Shown here piece by piece: positions 26,774-33,776 of a stretch of DNA of 64,000 nt. The notes beneath the pieces are model-generated. The model was not told the DNA's origin and ran no database searches. It saw nothing but the letters and a program-made list of their open reading frames with translations. The position numbers and the translations under genes are program-made. The DNA comes from an uncultured Arcanobacterium sp. (GTDB lineage Bacteria > Actinomycetota > Actinomycetes > Actinomycetales > Actinomycetaceae): positions 1 to 64,000 of the forward strand of contig CAUAGM010000006.1 in the NCBI GenBank assembly GCA_958428545.1, read 5' to 3'. How positions within the stretch are numbered: the stretch's first letter is position 1; each line of letters opens with the position of its first letter.

Positions 26774-27844
26774 ATGGATATTCATGTGATCTACACTGGC
26801 GGCACAATTGGCATGAAGCATACGACTGAGGGGCTTGTGCCAGAATCTCATGTAGAAACTTGGCTCGATCAGCAGCTGGCTGAGACAGAATTTGAAGGTC
26901 ACGTACATACGCATCAGCTCAGCCCTCTTATCGATTCCTCGAACGCAACGCCAGCAACATGGCAACTTATCATCGATACAATCCGAGAGCACGCAGCACA
27001 AGCCACAGCGTTTGTCATCCTACACGGCACGGACACCCTCGCATATACCGCATCTGCACTCTCCTTTGCTCTGCAAGATCTGCCAATACCTGTGATTATG
27101 ACGGGTTCACAATTGCCTTTCACGCACGATGGATCAGACGCACTGCCGAACGTGATCGGCGCTCTACACGCCGCGGCGCAGCCTCATCTGCGCGGTGTCT
27201 TTGTATTTTTTGGACATCATCTCTATCAAGGCAATCGCACAACGAAAGTTTCCAGCTGGAGCTTTGACGCTTTCGACTCACCAGCAACCACACCTGTGGC
27301 AAAAATAGCTGATTCATGGACGTGGACTTCATACAATGAAACGAATTACCCTCGCAGCAACCGAGAAAATTGTAATTCCCTCTCACTAAATGGTGGCGAA
27401 AAATCCTTACAGCCTCCCGAACAGTTCCCACTCCCACTCCCCTATAAAAATTATGATGTGATCGTGCTTCACATCACTCCAGGACTTACAGCTAAAAGAC
27501 TTCAAGCTTTGCTCACGCCACTGCCTCGCGGGGTAATCTTACGCGGCTATGGCACAGGGAATATCCCTGCAGATGAACCAGGATTTGTAGACGTTTTGGC
27601 AGATGCCGCAGCTCAAGGGTGCATAATTATTGCCAGCACACAGACACTGCAAGCGCGTGTGGATCTTAGCACGTATGCGACAGGAAACGCTCTCATGCGA
27701 GCTGGCGTCATATCAGGGGAAGATGCCACCATTGAAGCGCTCTGCACAAAACTGATCTTCCTGCTTTCTCAAAAGCACACTACAGAAAAAATTCGTATAC
27801 TTATGGGCACACCACTTGCCAATGAACTCACAATTTCTCGTTAA
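26774..27844 (+). CDS. L-asparaginase (cytoplasmic type)
   Basis: A 356-residue protein of the asparaginase/glutaminase family, hydrolysing asparagine to aspartate and ammonia. The N-terminal catalytic-threonine motif YTGGTIGM (residues 7-14) and the second motif ILHGTDTLAYTASAL (near 85) are both present, and the C-terminal domain carries RGYGTGNIP. No signal peptide is seen, so it is probably the cytoplasmic type I form. An AGGAAAG sequence lies about 11 nt before the ATG. It is followed by a hairpin (27859-27894) and converges with terC. An insertion rich in Asn and Ser (about 190-220) interrupts the usual middle of the protein. Confidence 0.87.
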   Translation: MDIHVIYTGGTIGMKHTTEGLVPESHVETWLDQQLAETEFEGHVHTHQLSPLIDSSNATPATWQLIIDTIREHAAQATAFVILHGTDTLAYTASALSFALQDLPIPVIMTGSQLPFTHDGSDALPNVIGALHAAAQPHLRGVFVFFGHHLYQGNRTTKVSSWSFDAFDSPATTPVAKIADSWTWTSYNETNYPRSNRENCNSLSLNGGEKSLQPPEQFPLPLPYKNYDVIVLHITPGLTAKRLQALLTPLPRGVILRGYGTGNIPADEPGFVDVLADAAAQGCIIIASTQTLQARVDLSTYATGNALMRAGVISGEDATIEALCTKLIFLLSQKHTTEKIRILMGTPLANELTISR

Positions 27845-27858
27845 TCAGAAGCTATAGG

Positions 27859-27894
27859 AAAGCGGGCAGATACGAGATCGTTCTTGCCCACTTT
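27859..27894 (+). terminator. Hairpin after the asparaginase gene
   Basis: AAAGCGGGCA (27859-27868) and TGCCCACTTT (27885-27894) can pair over 10 positions with one mismatch, placed 14 nt after the asparaginase stop and before the convergent terC. The loop is 16 nt and there is no long T-run, so confidence is moderate. Confidence 0.45.
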
Positions 27895-28031
27895 ACCATT
27901 CGTACAGTAGCACTTCGAGCTCAGATCCCTATAGATCAAGCCCCTATGAGTAAATCAAGACCAGTACTATCTACTCCCACTTGCACAGCCTATGCACGCA
28001 ATTTCAACGCACACAATTCGATGCATGCAAT

Positions 28032-29096
28032 TCAGGAACTTTGCCGCTTAATAGCGTGAGATCGGATGAGAGAGGCAATGACGGTGAGCAAAATAGCAGC
28101 AATAATAAAACTTACAGAGAAAATAATTGTTGGCTCTGGGATCACGTGCAGCATACCGTAGCCATGGAACGCATGAAGCAGCAGCTTGAGAGCGATGAAA
28201 CCGAGAATAGCGGCTAAACCATAGTGAAGATAAATTAAGCGTTCAAGCAAGCCGTCTACGAGGAAGAAGAGCTGACGCAGCCCGAGCAAAGCAAAAGCAT
28301 TGGAAGAAAAGACCAAGAAAGGTTCTTTCGTCAAACCAAAAATAGCGGGGATAGAATCGAGCGCAAACATTAGATCGATTGTGCCAATCGATACAATACA
28401 GATAGCCAGCGGCGTCAGCCATAGCTTATGGTCACGGCGCACAACCAAGCGATCACCCTCATAATCTTTCGTCACGGGAAAGAACTTTCCGATCATGCGA
28501 GTGACGAAGTTCGGTTTATAATCCTCGCTGATTTCTTCTGCAGTTTCAGCCGATTCTTTAACAGCATCAACAACTTGTTTCACAGCCGTGTAAAGCATCC
28601 ACAAACCAAAGATGAAAAATACCCATACGAAACGCTGAACAAGCGCTGCGCCGATCATAATAAACACAAAACGCAATACGAGAGCAATAATAATGCCGTA
28701 CATCAGCACTTTTTGCTGATAAATGCGAGGCACCTTAAAAGCCGCGATAACCATAATAAAGACGAAAATATTATCAAGCGAGAGAGAATATTCCGTGATA
28801 TAACCTGCTAAAAACTCTGTGGCGAATGTACTTCCGTGACGCATATAGGTAAGAACTGCGAAGATAAGCGCAAGGCTTATATAGATCGCCGTCCACATCG
28901 TCGCCTCTTTGATAGTTGGCTCATGAGCTTTGCGCACATGCCCTAAAAGATCAAAAAGGATAAGCCCAACGACGACAACAGCAAGAACAACCCATTCCCA
29001 CAGGTAGACGTGTATCGCGCCAGCAACTGGAACTGGATTTTCAGAAATGAGAGTAAAAACGTTGTTAAGAGAATGCGAACATAGAGAGGGTAACAT
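28032..29096 (-). CDS. TerC-family membrane protein, probable manganese exporter
   Basis: A protein of about 354 residues with nine or so membrane helices and the TerC-family signatures EYSLSLDNIFVFIMVI and IDLMFALDSIPAIFGLT, whose acidic residues in the membrane are typical of the family. TerC/Alx/MeeF-type members remove excess Mn2+ or load exported enzymes with metal. The yybP-ykoY (manganese) riboswitch just upstream supports manganese export here. The ATG at 29096 is chosen because GAAAGG lies 5 nt before it; the longer reading would place that site inside the gene. A basic, charged cytoplasmic loop (DYEGDRLVVRRDHK) separates the two halves. Monocistronic, convergent with the asparaginase gene. 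Confidence 0.85.
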   Translation of the reverse strand: MLPSLCSHSLNNVFTLISENPVPVAGAIHVYLWEWVVLAVVVVGLILFDLLGHVRKAHEPTIKEATMWTAIYISLALIFAVLTYMRHGSTFATEFLAGYITEYSLSLDNIFVFIMVIAAFKVPRIYQQKVLMYGIIIALVLRFVFIMIGAALVQRFVWVFFIFGLWMLYTAVKQVVDAVKESAETAEEISEDYKPNFVTRMIGKFFPVTKDYEGDRLVVRRDHKLWLTPLAICIVSIGTIDLMFALDSIPAIFGLTKEPFLVFSSNAFALLGLRQLFFLVDGLLERLIYLHYGLAAILGFIALKLLLHAFHGYGMLHVIPEPTIIFSVSFIIAAILLTVIASLIRSHAIKRQSS

Positions 29097-29132
29097 CAGA
29101 GCCTTTCTCGGCACGAATATAACGGATATATT

Positions 29133-29248
29133 GGCGAAACCGAAGGTCTCTCTCCACCTGAATATATACAGGTACCGATCCGAGCAACTGCCGAGTGAGC
29201 GCGCTGCTGTGGTGACGAATCGATGTTGAGCGGAAATACTCCCCTTCT
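29133..29248 (-). promoter_or_regulatory. yybP-ykoY manganese riboswitch in the terC leader
   Basis: The minus strand carries the conserved parts of this RNA class: AAGGGGAGTA at the 5' side (29247-29237) and GAGAGACCTTCGG at the 3' side (about 29152-29140), with a GC-rich stem region between them. The class binds Mn2+ and is often upstream of TerC-type exporters. A possible control mechanism is visible: CCTTCGG (29146-29140), in the conserved 3' side, can pair with CCGAGAAAGG (29111-29102), which contains the terC ribosome-binding site, so the fold could hide or free that site. The RNA class is recognised from motifs and context; the pairing is my inference. Confidence 0.8.
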
Positions 29249-29518
29249 TCTGTTTAAGTGTATCGATTTATCGAGATGCACATAGTACTGGCTGCACGTG
29301 GTATTTCTCTCAGGAAAACGTATACACCTCAAGCTAAAACGCCAGCCTACTTTGGGATCTGCACTGGATACCACAATTTACTCAAACGCGTACAGCTATC
29401 CAAAAGATACACACTTCCTGATTTTAAGCGTATGGGTAACACCTCGCCCCGAATCCCTTAATCTCTTGCTTTTGTGCCTTTTGCCCTTTTCAACTGCAGA
29501 CATCTAGAGATATAGCGG

Positions 29519-29556
29519 TTCTTCTCTCACTCGCCACCGCACGCATGAGAGAAGAA
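29519..29556. terminator. Hairpin downstream of the MFS gene (distal)
   Basis: TTCTTCTCTCA (29519-29529) and TGAGAGAAGAA (29546-29556) form an 11-bp stem. It is the second hairpin after the MFS transporter stop and could also protect the terC promoter region from read-through. Confidence 0.55.
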
Positions 29557-29573
29557 AATGGAGACAAAACAAA

Positions 29574-29609
29574 GGTTGGGGCACACCAGCATAACTGTGT
29601 GCCCCAACC
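29574..29609. terminator. Perfect 13-bp hairpin downstream of the MFS gene
   Basis: GGTTGGGGCACAC (29574-29586) and GTGTGCCCCAACC (29597-29609) are perfect complements around a 10-nt loop. On the minus strand the hairpin lies about 70 nt after the MFS stop and is followed by a TTTGTTTTGTC stretch, which fits an intrinsic terminator for that operon. Confidence 0.75.
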
Positions 29610-29680
29610 ATGCGACGCTTACCGCGGTGAGGATTCGCCGCATAGCGTGATACCTCACCCTTCAGCGAATGAATGCAGAT

Positions 29681-31018
29681 TCAGTCTTCGTGCACGCCGC
29701 CAACTTGCTCCGCTTTCTTATTAAAGAATGCCAATGTGAACGCACAAACAGCACCAAATGCCGCAACTAATATCGTAATCAGGAAAAGCTGACCAAAGAG
29801 CGGAGCAGATGTTTCGATTGACGTCGCCTTATTAGCTTCTTCCAAAATTTTCCCTGCCCACGGATTTGCCCAGAATACTGGAGCATATGCCAAGAAAGAG
29901 CCAACTGCCATAGCAGATCCATTGATAGCCGGAGGCAAATGCAGCTCTGCAATAGGAGCTAATATAACAGCTTTGCCCATAAACACACCCACTGCCATAA
30001 GCATCAAGAGAACCATGGAAATCCACATGCTGGATTCGTTAACCGGCAGAACATAAACCAATCCTGCACCGATGGTGATAATCGACAAGGAAACGCCCAT
30101 CATCATGGTAGATGATTTGAAGATATAATCGGCGACCACACCAGAAACTAAACCAGCAAATACACCAACCAACCCCGTATTGAAAATACCGAATGCGCCA
30201 GCAATACCGTCAGATGCTTTGAAAACAATCGTCATATACGGAGCCGAGGCATAAATAAGGTGCACGTACGCCCAATAAACGCACATTGCAGAGAGCGCCG
30301 CAAGCCATACGCGCGGACGGGTGAGAACTTTGAACAATCCAATAAGTGCCGCGAGATTGTCCGAATGAGATTCTTCGTGAGCAATTGCATTCGAGGGAAC
30401 CAGCTTGAGCAACGCGATAACCATTGGAATCAGCAAGAATGCATAAGCCAAAGCAAAAATCCACATAATGGTTTCTTTACTCTCTGGCCGCCAGGCAATC
30501 AATCCCACGATAAGCAGGTTCATGAGCATTTCTGATGCACGACGGATTGTTTCAAGCAAACCCATCGCCAAACCGCGCCCTTTAGAATTCTCATCAGACG
30601 CGATAAACGATACGCCATTAACAACAGCAGGCCATCCGATTGCGTCCCATACAGCCCACGAAATAGCAATTCCAACCATAATGGTAAACGACAGATTCGG
30701 CACCAAGAACAAAATCATATAGGTAACGAATCGCCAACTGCACCACGCAACAAGAATATGTTTGATCTGGAAACGATTGTTGATCCAACCGCCGGGAACA
30801 TATAGGAACATTGCGATCCCGATCCAACCCATGAGCGTACCAAACTGACCTTCAGTAATACCCAGCATGGCACACAGTGGCAAAAGTAAAGCTCCCTTAA
30901 AAGCTTCAAAAGACGAGTATGGAATCTGCCCCGACATCACTACCGTCAGATAAGATCCAATCTTTCCTCGTTTCAAAAATTTCGGCAACGATAGTCGCCT
31001 TGTTTCGTTAGCAGACAT
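29681..31018 (-). CDS. MFS transporter (probable partner of the adjacent GDPD gene)
   Basis: A 445-residue membrane protein with about 12 hydrophobic helices in two bundles separated by a hydrophilic loop (near 205-225, VPSNAIAHEESHSDN). A family-like segment near 70-95 reads MFLYVPGGWINNRFQIKH. The ribosome-binding site AAGGGGGAA lies just before the ATG. The gene lies about 110 nt downstream of the glycerophosphodiester phosphodiesterase gene on the same strand, which suggests uptake of a phosphodiester, polyol or related product, but the substrate is not shown by the sequence. It ends with two strong hairpins. Confidence 0.78.
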   Translation of the reverse strand: MSANETRRLSLPKFLKRGKIGSYLTVVMSGQIPYSSFEAFKGALLLPLCAMLGITEGQFGTLMGWIGIAMFLYVPGGWINNRFQIKHILVAWCSWRFVTYMILFLVPNLSFTIMVGIAISWAVWDAIGWPAVVNGVSFIASDENSKGRGLAMGLLETIRRASEMLMNLLIVGLIAWRPESKETIMWIFALAYAFLLIPMVIALLKLVPSNAIAHEESHSDNLAALIGLFKVLTRPRVWLAALSAMCVYWAYVHLIYASAPYMTIVFKASDGIAGAFGIFNTGLVGVFAGLVSGVVADYIFKSSTMMMGVSLSIITIGAGLVYVLPVNESSMWISMVLLMLMAVGVFMGKAVILAPIAELHLPPAINGSAMAVGSFLAYAPVFWANPWAGKILEEANKATSIETSAPLFGQLFLITILVAAFGAVCAFTLAFFNKKAEQVGGVHED

Positions 31019-31127
31019 ATTTCCCCCTTGTGTAAAGTTCTAGTTATTGGCCTATTTATGCGTGTGTGTTCTCACGCTACTGACACATCAAAACATAGTT
31101 ATGCGAGCATATGCGCTCATGTATGCC

Positions 31128-31862
31128 CTATCTGGCAGGAATCTGGTGTGCAACATCGGTAAATATCCCCGTCACACCCCAATTAAACAGCTCATTGGCG
31201 CGAGCCGGAGAATTGACCGTCCACACATTTACCCCAAAACCAGCCTCGCGAAAAGCGCGCACTTTTTCACGTGTAAGCCCAGTATCTTCAGGGTGAATAT
31301 AGGTGGCACCAACCAATTCCAATACCGAACGCCAATCGTCATAGAGAGCACAGGTCTCATAGAGGCATCCGATCGGAATCTCTGGAGCTAAAGCATGAAA
31401 TTCAGCCAAAAGAACATGGTTGAAACACGAGACGATCACTTCCGAACTATCCAAACGGCGAATCTGCTCAATAACCCCGGTAATCAGTTTGCGAGTCATC
31501 TGCGCACCAGCTTCATTTGATTTAATCTCAATGTTTGCGTTTAAGCCAGTTTCATTCATAAAATCAACTAATTCGCTCAGTGTAGGCAAAGGTTCTCCTG
31601 AGAATTCATCAGAAAACCAACTTCCCGCATCAATGCTTGGCAGATCATCGGCTGTGAGCTCGTAATAACCACCTGACCTGTTTGTTGTGCGATCAAGGGT
31701 CGTATCATGGCAAATAATCACCGTGCCATCGGCCAAGATATCAACATCAGTCTCAATCCAGGTCAATCCGTGTTCGACTGCCTTACGGAAAGCAGCCATC
31801 GTATTTTCCGGCGCTAAAGTATTCAAACCACGATGCGCAAAAATTCGATTCTCGATACTCAT
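31128..31862 (-). CDS. Glycerophosphodiester phosphodiesterase
   Basis: A protein of about 244 residues of the GDPD family, a metal-dependent TIM barrel that splits glycerophosphodiesters into glycerol 3-phosphate and an alcohol. Visible motifs are the catalytic FAHRGLNTLAPENTMAAF near the N-terminus, WIETDVDILADGTVIICHD with its metal-binding Glu and Asp and second histidine, and NIEIKSN near 130. No signal peptide is seen, so it acts in the cytoplasm. The start is uncertain: the ATG at 31862 begins MSIENRIFAHRG and fits the family; an in-frame ATG 48 nt upstream is also possible. It probably forms a unit with the MFS transporter that follows. Confidence 0.88.
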   Translation of the reverse strand: MSIENRIFAHRGLNTLAPENTMAAFRKAVEHGLTWIETDVDILADGTVIICHDTTLDRTTNRSGGYYELTADDLPSIDAGSWFSDEFSGEPLPTLSELVDFMNETGLNANIEIKSNEAGAQMTRKLITGVIEQIRRLDSSEVIVSCFNHVLLAEFHALAPEIPIGCLYETCALYDDWRSVLELVGATYIHPEDTGLTREKVRAFREAGFGVNVWTVNSPARANELFNWGVTGIFTDVAHQIPAR

Positions 31863-32288
31863 GTCTATACATACTTTCTTCTTCAATGAAGATCTTCCTT
31901 GATACTTCATATCGAATTTGACGAGTAAAATTTAACAGATTTAGCAACGAAAAATACAATATTCAGCTAATATAACCCTCTGTGCACATACGTGCACAGA
32001 GGAAATATAGAGCTGCAAATTTTCCTTCTGATTTCCTTTAGCATGCTGGCGAAGGAATAAACAAGCGTGCCCGATATCACGGCGACATCGTTTCATATAC
32101 GCTTGGAAAGGTACGTCAATATAGGTAATATCGTACGTGGACTTTGCACCTGGCTGGGTGCGAGGCCAAGCTTGATCCACAACCACGGGTGCCCCACGCT
32201 CGGCAGTCCGGAAAAAGCGATCCCTCAACCAGCCGAAAATTTTCCCACATAGGAAGCTATGCGGGAAGGAAGATGAAAGAGACTAAAC
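31863..32288. other. Non-coding region between the GDPD gene and rpsT
   Basis: About 425 bp between divergent genes. It contains a perfect 10-bp palindrome with a 4-nt loop (31978-32001) upstream of the GDPD gene, which may be a protein-binding site, and a hairpin (TTCCCACATA with TATGCGGGAA, about 32241-32270) in the leader of rpsT just before its ribosome-binding site. A 95-codon minus-strand frame (31941-32228) starts with TTG, has no binding site and resembles nothing I recognise. Confidence 0.5.
31978..32001. promoter_or_regulatory. Perfect inverted repeat upstream of the GDPD gene
   Basis: CTCTGTGCAC (31978-31987) and GTGCACAGAG (31992-32001) are exact complements around ATAC. It sits about 115 bp before the GDPD start with AT-rich DNA between. 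It could be an operator or a terminator; no T-run follows on the plus strand. Confidence 0.4.
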
Positions 32289-32558
32289 GTGGCAAACATT
32301 AAGTCGCAAAAAAAGCGCATCAAGACGAACGAAAAGCGTCGCATGCGCAACAAGAGCTATAAAAGTGAACTCAAGACCTACGTCAAAAAAGTTCGCACTG
32401 CTATCGATGCTAAAGATCTCGAAGCTGCTCAAGAAGCTCTCAAAGCTGCTGCTCGCAAACTCGATGTAGCAGTTAGCAAAGGCGTGATTCATAAGAATCA
32501 AGCAGCAAATCGCAAGAGTAAGCTCGCTAAGCAAATCAATAAGCTCGCTGAGAAGTAG
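32289..32558 (+). CDS. rpsT: 30S ribosomal protein S20
   Basis: An 89-residue, very basic helical protein that binds 16S rRNA near the 5' domain. It begins MANIKSQKKRIKTNEKRR, the usual S20 start, and ends KLAKQINKLAEK. Translation starts at GTG, with GGAAGGAAGATG as the likely ribosome-binding region at a rather long distance. A hairpin occupies the leader directly upstream. A long perfect terminator follows. Its position near holA, comEC and comEA, in the opposite direction, is typical for actinobacteria. Confidence 0.96.
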   Translation: MANIKSQKKRIKTNEKRRMRNKSYKSELKTYVKKVRTAIDAKDLEAAQEALKAAARKLDVAVSKGVIHKNQAANRKSKLAKQINKLAEK

Positions 32559-32576
32559 TTCTTCTATTTCGTCAAT

Positions 32577-32633
32577 AGAGTGAGGGGCTGTGTTTGAGAA
32601 AGTTCTCAGACACAGCCCCTCACTCTATTTTTT
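32577..32633 (+). terminator. Intrinsic terminator of rpsT
   Basis: AGAGTGAGGGGCTGTGT (from 32577) pairs with ACACAGCCCCTCACTCT (to 32626), with a further inner GAGAA/TTCTC stem, and is followed by ATTTTTTAT. This is a textbook Rho-independent terminator. Confidence 0.93.
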
Positions 32634-32657
32634 ATCGCCTTCTTTTATCAAACAACA

Positions 32658-32734
32658 TCACAATTTCGAAATAATCGCATCAATAGAAGCCTTGGCATCG
32701 CCAAGAAACATCTGTGAATTTTCTTTTGAAGATA
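32658..32734 (-). pseudogene. Possible 3' remnant of pntB (transhydrogenase beta subunit)
   Basis: Between the rpsT terminator and holA the minus strand reads ISSKENSQMFLGDAKAS, then IDAIISKL, then a stop at 32658. This resembles the C-terminus of NAD(P) transhydrogenase beta subunits, which end with a KENT-x-M-x-(F/L)GDAKxSxxAI-type segment. Nothing upstream continues the protein in frame, and no pntA is visible. It looks like the tail of a gene lost by deletion next to holA. The match is short, so the call is tentative. Confidence 0.4.
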
Positions 32735-32789
32735 TGTAGACAGCCACTATGCTATTTACGCGTCAGCCTATCGGATTATGAGCTGCACA

Positions 32790-33776
32790 TCACATTTTAC
32801 GAGCTCGAGCTACTGCAATAATTGCTTTCTCAACGGCATACATCGGATCGCGAGACGCACCTTTAACTTCTTCATCCGCCGTTGCTAATGCTTGAATAGC
32901 GCATGCTAAGCCCTGCGCACTCCAATAGCGCAAAGCCCTCTTAGCTCGATCAGCCTTCCAGCCAGGCATTGAAATTTTTACACGATCACCGATAACGCTT
33001 CCTCCTGCTGAGCGCTGCCCCAGCACATGAGTAAGCTGACGAACGCTCAAAGCCATTGCAGCGATAATTGCCGTTGGAGAAACTCCTGTTGCATATGCGT
33101 GCCGCGCCAACTCAATAGCTTTGCTGGTATTTCCCATAATTGCCGCATCGGCAACGTTGAAACCTGTAGCTTCGATCCTTCCTGAAAAATATCTATGCAC
33201 ATCACTATCGTCAATAGTGCCTTCAACGTCTGCTAAAAGCTGGCGTGTGCCAACTAAAAGTTCTCGCAGATCTGAACCTAGAGCATCAACAAGTGCATCA
33301 ACTGCTTCGCGCGTCATTTTTCTGCCCGCAGCCCGCACATCAGCATTCACAGCAGCAGCTTTATCGGCTACGCGTTTTACCTGTGCAATTGCGATCGTAG
33401 GAATTTTTGCACGCGCGCATTCTGTGAGAACTTTCTTCCCGCGCTCTCCCCCGTTATGACGCAAAATAAGTGTGACATCTGGTTCAGGGCATGAGAGATA
33501 TTCGAGCAATTCTTTTTGCAGCTGCTCATTAAGCATCTCGAGATTACCGATAACGACGGCTCTCGGTTCCCCAAAAAGCGAAGGGCTTGTGTATAAATCA
33601 AGCTCGCGCGCACGATAGGAAGCAGCGCCAATCGTCACGATACTGATCTCGGGATTTTCAGCTCGTAGGCGCGCCTTCAACGTATCAAGTGCACGATCGC
33701 CGAAAACTGGCTCGGCGCTTTTAATCAGCATCACTGGCGCAAGTGCAATCGAATCCCATTCGCTCATAGCTGCCAT
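32790..33776 (-). CDS. holA: DNA polymerase III delta subunit HolA
   Basis: A 328-residue clamp-loader subunit. The AAA-like N-terminal domain shows APVMLIKSAEPVFGDRALDTLK in place of a strict P-loop, as in other delta subunits, and VIGNLEML near 75. The later helical collar region includes VADAAIMGNTSKAIELARHAYATGVSPTAI. Its start overlaps the comEC stop (TAATG), so the two are translationally coupled; MSEW three codons later is an alternative start. The order comEA-comEC-holA with leuS upstream and rpsT downstream is the usual actinobacterial arrangement. Confidence 0.87.
   Translation of the reverse strand: MAAMSEWDSIALAPVMLIKSAEPVFGDRALDTLKARLRAENPEISIVTIGAASYRARELDLYTSPSLFGEPRAVVIGNLEMLNEQLQKELLEYLSCPEPDVTLILRHNGGERGKKVLTECARAKIPTIAIAQVKRVADKAAAVNADVRAAGRKMTREAVDALVDALGSDLRELLVGTRQLLADVEGTIDDSDVHRYFSGRIEATGFNVADAAIMGNTSKAIELARHAYATGVSPTAIIAAMALSVRQLTHVLGQRSAGGSVIGDRVKISMPGWKADRAKRALRYWSAQGLACAIQALATADEEVKGASRDPMYAVEKAIIAVARARKM

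Noticed and set aside
31941..32228. 95-codon minus-strand open frame between the GDPD gene and rpsT
   Set aside because: It starts with TTG, has no ribosome-binding site or -10 hexamer, and resembles no family I know.
32130..32240. Possible SRP (4.5S) RNA before rpsT
   Set aside because: A GC-rich, partly paired stretch was considered, but the essential GGAAGGAAGCAGC-type loop of SRP RNA is absent.
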